From: Rhynchosporium graminicola | Lineage: Eukaryota; Ascomycota; Leotiomycetes; Helotiales; Ploettnerulaceae | Direction of reading: 5' to 3' | DNA length: 12,112 nt | Assembly: GCA_900074885.1 (NCBI GenBank) | Contig: FJUW01000118.1 | Span: 1 to 12,112, forward strand | In this document: piece by piece, positions 7,921 to 12,112 of the stretch | Position numbering within the stretch: position 1 is the stretch's first letter | Layout: the number at the start of each line of letters is the position of its first letter | Translations under genes and position numbers: made by a program | Notes under the pieces: generated by a model | Seen by the model: only the letters and a program-made list of their open reading frames with translations | Databases searched by the model: none | Told to the model about the DNA's origin: nothing

Positions 7921-9480
7921 GACTTCTGCTACCTTAGTAAATACCGCGTCTTCTGGAAATCCTTCCCTCCTTTCCTTATTTATTACAGCGTTTTCCCAGT
8001 GCTTCCTATTATCTGTTATCCGGGTAGGTATATGAATTTCGTCCTCTATACCGCCGTCCGCTATCTTTACGTCCGAGGCGTCCCCTGTAGGTTCTAAAAC
8101 CGACCTTATAATCTCCTCGTTAGCCGACTCGTACTCCTATAAGGATACTACAGCTTCTAGCTCCTTTACTATCTCCTCGTCCGGTACCTCTTCTAACGCT
8201 CTATTCAGATCCCTACTAGCCTCTTCTCCAGGTATATCACTATCGCTAAGCTATAGAGCGTTAAGAGTAGCTGCAGGAAAGTATCTGCCGATTAACTTCT
8301 CTAACTTCTCCCCTAAGGCCTTAAGCTTGGGATCGAGATAAAGCTTACGTAACTTAGTAGTGCGCAAGATCTAGTAGGCTTCATTACGCAAATAAGAATC
8401 TCCATGCTTATAAAGCGCCTTAAGGTTGAAGTACTAACGCTTCAAGACGCCGTCGAGTTCGCGCTAAGCCTCTTCGTCTATATCGCTGTCTAAATAACTT
8501 ACATATATAGTCATAAGACCTATAGTAGCGCCCTAGATACCCTTCCGGGTAATAAACGCCCTGCCGAAGAGGAGGCCGGTATGAATAATAAATATAGTAT
8601 AAATAACGCCGGGGGGGAGGAATAAGGCATATTCCGAAGTTTAGCGAAGAATAACTAGGTTTTCTAATTCGGCAGCGATAAGAGCGAGAGAGGCAGATGG
8701 ATAGCAGAGTAAGGTAGCGATATTTATTTCAGTAGGGGGCGTAAGGAGCTATAGCTTCTCATACTCACCGGAAAGTGCGATAAGCCCAGTAAATATAGTA
8801 TCGATATAGAAGGCTATGATCTAGTTAGTAAATCTAATATAAGTAGTGTAGGAGATTATATCCTAGCTAGTGATATAGTATCCGAGGCGAGAGGGAAGAG
8901 TAAGGCTAAACTTAGCGTTCTGTAATAGTATATCGATAAGGGCAGATATAGGAGCGCTGGTCTCGACTAGTTAGGACATAAGCTTCAGCATATGGCAGTT
9001 AATATCGCGGAATGGCCGGAGGTCCTTACTCTAGCTTCCATCCTCATTTTCGAAGAGTATAGTAATATCCTCCTTACTCTCTATTAAATCTATAATCTAG
9101 TCCTAGAGTGCACTATATATGAGTTCCTAGCCCTTAAGGCATAAGGCTTTAGTGAATATCTTCGGGGTGCTTATATTCTAAGATATTTTAGTATATAGGA
9201 TTCCGTCAGATACGATTCCGGCGTTCATAAAGGTAGTATTATAGATATTCTTTCGCGCGGATAGATATAAATTAAATAAAGTAGTAAAGGCGGACAGGAG
9301 GAGTTCCCTAGTAAGGTTAGTAATATCGCAAGAGTCGTAGGAAAGCTTACTATCGCTACTTAAGAGCTCGGGATTTCTGCTGAGCCTCGCGGTTACAGCG
9401 CTTCGATTCTTCGTCTAAAGCTATTAGTCTCTTATATATAGAGGCCCTACGCGACACTACAGAAGGTTATTTGCGTTTTG
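7921..9480 (-). pseudogene. Relic B: RIP-inactivated gene of about 520 codons, unrecognised
   Basis: Read on the minus strand (plus-strand codons starting at 7921, 7924 and so on), this frame holds about 20 TAA/TAG codons and no TGA over about 1.5 kb. The N-terminal part includes VTARLSRNPELLSSDSKLS and then LTRELLLSAFTTLFNLYL (about 9250-9310). The middle includes INCHMLKLM, SLTLPSRLGYYITS and an Ile/Leu-rich stretch with ALFLPPGVIYTIFIIHTG (about 8575-8630). The C-terminal part is helical and strongly acidic: KLKALGEKLEKLIGRYFPAA, then EEVPDEEIVKELEAVVSL (about 8150-8203) and GGIEDEIHIPTRITDNRKHW. The middle looks hydrophobic partly because RIP turned Thr into Ile and Ser/Pro into Leu, so membrane segments should not be inferred. 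No start can be set because ATG becomes ATA; 9480 is approximate. I do not recognise the family. It converges on relic A across the minisatellite. Confidence 0.6.
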
Positions 9481-9931
9481 AAATTAGATTTAGACGTGCA
9501 GTAGGATATTAATAGCCTTTCGCTGCCCGGGCGTAATATAATAGGAGGTCGACTATAGTAGTTATTTTATATTTCGGAATGGGATTTGCGAAAGGAATAT
9601 TAGATAGAAGGTTTAGGTATATTAGCATACTAAAACAATAGGCGCCCTATCGCGCGCGAGCTATCCTACGATAGCGAACAGGGTATATACGGCCGCAAAA
9701 CGCGCTTATAGGAGATATAGGGTACACGGACTATAATACGCTACTGAAACTAAAACAGTATAACTAAGGCAGGATCTAGGAGGTAGTAGGTATAGTAGAT
9801 AGAGGAATAGTCGAGATAAACGTAAACTTGCGCTTTATATAAGCGAAAGTAATACAGATATTAGATATGATAAAAGATCGACGTTATAGTAGTACGGAGA
9901 TAGATACGTTAAGAGAAGGTATTTACTAGAC
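9481..9931. other. Intergenic, RIP-mutated, with hairpins
   Basis: No frame on either strand reads as protein for more than a short distance. GC-rich islands (ggcgcc at 9641-9646, cgcgcgcg at 9651-9658) stand out against the TA-rich background because RIP spares CpG. Two small hairpins lie at 9638-9650 and 9660-9675. Confidence 0.5.
9638..9675. repeat. Two adjacent hairpins around a CG-alternating core
   Basis: ATAGG (9638-9642) pairs with CCTAT (9646-9650) around a 3-base loop. GCTATC (9660-9665) pairs with GATAGC (9670-9675) around ctac. The run cgcgcgcg lies between them. The sequence aaaaca just before the first hairpin is echoed in inverse at the palindrome cluster near 10691, so these could be decayed ends of a mobile element that carries relic C, but the match beyond aaaaca is poor. 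Confidence 0.4.
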
Positions 9932-10609
9932 TTGATTACTAGCTAGTCTACTACGAGGTCTGTTCTAAGCAGGTTCGCCTATATCGATATTCTCGATAAC
10001 TTCCCTTAGGTAAGTATTAGACCCTATCCATAAGATGCTCTATAGTAATAAGTTCTTAATAGAACTCTTAGGTTTCAGTAAGAGTATTCCTAGGGGGGCG
10101 GACGGCTCCTTCGATAAGGGTATAGAGGTTATAAGCGAAAGTTAGAAGAGAGGGACCGGAAGTAATATCGTCTGCGATATAGTGATTAGAGGTGCGAGAG
10201 GCGGTGCGGAACTACTAGGAGGAAAGGGTGCTACTAGTAATTAGAGGAAGTAGAGAAATAAAGACCGATCACTCATAAGTAGGAGCGGGAGTAAGTTAGA
10301 AGGTATCGTGAATAAGTAGCGGATCAGTCGCTATACTAGTTAGGATATTTCATAAGATATAGATGGAGGTACTTTACGTACCTAAAAACGCAATATAGTA
10401 GAGCGTAAGGGCATCGGAAGAGAAGTAGAGATAGATAGCAGCAGCCGCGAACTGGTTCGAATTAGCCTTGGAAAATCACGACTAGAGAGAGTCTTAACTT
10501 CACGACGAAGTTCTTCTAAAGAGAGCTTGAAACCTATCTTAAGTAGCGCTTTTAGGCGATAGAATAAGTGCCGAAGCGTAAACAATAAACAAGGAAGAGT
10601 ATTTATCAT
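9932..10609 (-). pseudogene. Relic C: Pro/Ser/Leu-rich frame, RIP-inactivated
   Basis: Minus-strand frame with plus-strand codons starting at 10607, 10604 and so on. An ATG at 10609 opens 75 codons: a basic, Leu-rich start (FTLRHLFYRLKALLKIGFK) followed by LSLEELRREVKTLSSRDFPR, a likely short charged helix. A TAG at 10382-10384 (formerly Gln or Trp) interrupts it, but the same frame continues with few stops, none of them TGA: a Pro/Ser-rich stretch (APFPPSSSAPPLAPLITISQ, about 10160-10220) and a hydrophilic block (SNTYLREVIENIDIGEPA, about 9965-10018) leading to NRPRSRLASNQV. Two adjacent stops at about 9923-9928 may close it. Many Leu codons were probably Ser or Pro before RIP. Disordered, possibly Gag-like or regulatory; unrecognised. 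The ATG may be coincidental. Confidence 0.38.
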
Positions 10610-10659
10610 AGGAATTCGGTCGAGGGCTAAGTATTCCTAGTGGTAATATGGAATATAGC

Positions 10660-10718
10660 GTAACGTTACTATGGTAACAGCGCGCTAGCGTGTTTTGACA
10701 TATCCATATACCAAAACA
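10660..10718. repeat. Cluster of four palindromes between divergent relics
   Basis: Within 59 bases: gtaacgttac (10660-10669, perfect); GTTAC-tatg-GTAAC (10665-10678); cgctagcg (10683-10690, perfect); and a 28-base inverted repeat at 10691-10718 whose arms begin TGTTTTG and end CAAAACA, with a further inner ATAT/ATAT match. One of the two internal mismatches (C at 10699 against A at 10710) is explained by a TG-to-TA RIP change. The site lies between the 5' sides of relics C and D. It may be a regulatory region, a terminal inverted repeat of a transposon, or a junction of two elements. Confidence 0.6.
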
Positions 10719-10740
10719 TCCTGAGTCGTATATCAGACGG

Positions 10741-12112
10741 CGGATCTTCTGGAGATAGTAAACATTAACTAAGACACTGATATAACGCTAGCACAAGGAT
10801 ATAACGAGCTATATAATTACGTAGACTATACCCTACTTAGTCGGACTACAGAGCGAATTAGCATAGGAGATTCCTGCCCCTGATATAATTTATACTATAA
10901 TAGCAAGAAGAGGAAAGGGCTAGGCGAATAAGGTCGCGGGAAAGAGATACGTTACTTCACTCCAGAATAGCATTCGATACTTATTCGTATAGTACTATAG
11001 CTTCAAGGGAGTTTAGCACGCGTATAATAGAAGCTTTCAATTCGACCTTACCTGCTAATCCGGGCTCGATATCTATAATAATCCTATAGCTCGCATATAT
11101 ATATCCGGATGACGCCCTCGATAAAGTATTTATCTTATTTCCGCTTCTGCTATCGGAGATCCGCTATGAGATCTAGAAGTATACGATAGCTTTCTAGATC
11201 AATATAGTCCGAGTGCGTTCTGCCGGTATTAGTTCTACTCTTAATACCTCCTTACTACGATTTATCGTGCTTTAAAGGCCGATCCTCCTTACGCTCTATA
11301 TAGATAGTCGATTAGTATACCTCGAGGTATATAAGTATACCCAGGAGATATAGTATAGTATATATTTTCAGATAGATATAGATATATTAGGCTTAATCTT
11401 AAGGTCCTACGGGGAGTATATAGAGATATTACGAATAATAAAGACTAGATTAGCCATAGGACTTAGGCGCTTAGAGATCCTATTTCGTATTTACTTTACT
11501 TATAAGGATAGTAAGATAAGTAAAAGATATAACTAGGAACTAGATAAGGGCGGATTTTTAAAGACCTTAACTGCGTTTAGGAACCTAGTAGCTTTACACT
11601 TTATTATAATTAATAAAGAGAGATCAGTCTGGGCTCGAAGCAAGAGACATACGAAGGAAGCAGTAGAGAAAGCGTAGAAAAGGGAGTTTAAGAGAAGAGT
11701 AAAACCTCCTAGGGTATTTCGAATATCAATATCTCTTCGCCTAGCGGAGGAGTATATATATATCTCTGGACTAGCAACCTGCTAGGCGCGGGCATTATAG
11801 CGAAAGGTAAATAGATAATTAGAGCGAAGGAGAGGTTTACTATAGTTCTTAAGGCGAAAATAATCCTACTTAGCCTACGATAGAGGTAAGGAGTCTGCAC
11901 TATCCTCTTTATACGATTCTTAGCTTATGAAGTAAAGCAATAGCTAGCTGCCTTATTTCAGATAATAGGTCTAGAGTAAAGGTTACTTATAGAGGAATTA
12001 TGAAGTATATTTTTATCACGTATAAAGAATCTTGCCTATAGAGATAAGACTTCTTCTATAGTTTTTAATCTTATAAGGATAATAGATAATATAGACCTAT
12101 TTAGATAGGTAA
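10741..12112 (+). pseudogene. Relic D: Trp-rich gene relic, runs off the right edge
   Basis: Frame 1, about 455 codons, with roughly 35 in-frame stops, mostly TAA/TAG. Many sit where Trp fits, so the intact protein was probably Trp-rich. Readable blocks: AGKRYVTSLQNSIRYLFV (about 10939-10992), SIYLISASAIGDPL (about 11125-11166), DLEVYDSFLDQYSPSAFCRY (about 11170-11229), RALKADPPYALYR (about 11266-11304), IRLNLKVLRGVYRDITNNK (about 11386-11442), INISSPSGGVYIYL (about 11728-11769), LLGAGIIAKGK and IIRAKERFTIVLKAKIILL (about 11815-11871), FIRFLAYEVKQ, and LIRIIDNIDLFR at the right edge. Three TGA codons (11110, 11167, 12001) are less easily explained by CpA-only RIP. They could be CGA-to-TGA changes, TGG-to-TGA changes, or a native stop in the case of 12001, although protein-like sequence continues after it. 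The start is unknown and the 3' end is outside the window. I do not recognise the family. Confidence 0.55.

Noticed and set aside
8400..9300. Membrane protein for the hydrophobic middle of relic B
   Set aside because: RIP raises Ile and Leu by turning Thr into Ile and Ser/Pro into Leu, so apparent hydrophobic segments are not reliable.
11709..11900. 63-codon minus-strand open frame
   Set aside because: Antisense to relic D, whose plus-strand frame reads more like protein on both sides.

Overview
This is the left end of a chromosome from a filamentous ascomycete fungus. It opens with CCCTAA repeats, the C-rich strand of a TTAGGG-type telomere, and continues into subtelomeric DNA. The whole window carries the mark of repeat-induced point mutation (RIP). 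CpA and its complement TpG are almost gone and TpA is abundant, while CpG, CpT and CpC survive; in 5041-5160 I count about 21 TA against 4 CA and 1 TG. No intact gene is convincing, and what remains are relics of genes or repeats inactivated by C-to-T change.

The relics can still be read. RIP turns CAA, CAG and TGG codons into TAA or TAG, and ATG into ATA, but it hardly ever makes TGA. A former coding frame therefore shows many TAA/TAG stops at former Gln/Trp codons, no TGA, and otherwise protein-like composition. By this test there are four relics. Relic A (+, about 1078-7303) is a very large gene of roughly 2,000 codons. Its N-terminal half is low-complexity and repeat-rich, including a 72-bp (24-codon) tandem repeat. 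Its C-terminal half (4142-7303) is one uninterrupted frame with about 63 TAA/TAG codons and a first TGA at 7301. Relic B (-, about 7921-9480) is unrecognised and has an acidic C-terminal part. Relic C (-, about 9932-10609) is a short Pro/Ser/Leu-rich frame. Relic D (+, about 10741 to the window end) is an unrecognised, formerly Trp-rich frame running off the right edge.

Layout: telomere (1-26); gene-free subtelomere with a 26-bp triplicate (27-1077); relic A; a minisatellite of about 58 bp with six copies (about 7345-7705); relic B, convergent with A; a gene-poor interval with hairpins (9481-9930); relic C; a 59-bp cluster of palindromes (10660-10718) between C and D; relic D. I found no reverse transcriptase, integrase, transposase or helicase motif, no tRNA or rRNA, and no CRISPR. 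The short ATG-started open frames inside the relics are mostly by-products of reading a mutated gene on the wrong strand.

The part most worth pursuing is relic A. Its conserved C-terminal blocks resemble, from memory only, a family of large uncharacterised fungal proteins. An un-mutated source copy may exist elsewhere in the genome or in relatives.
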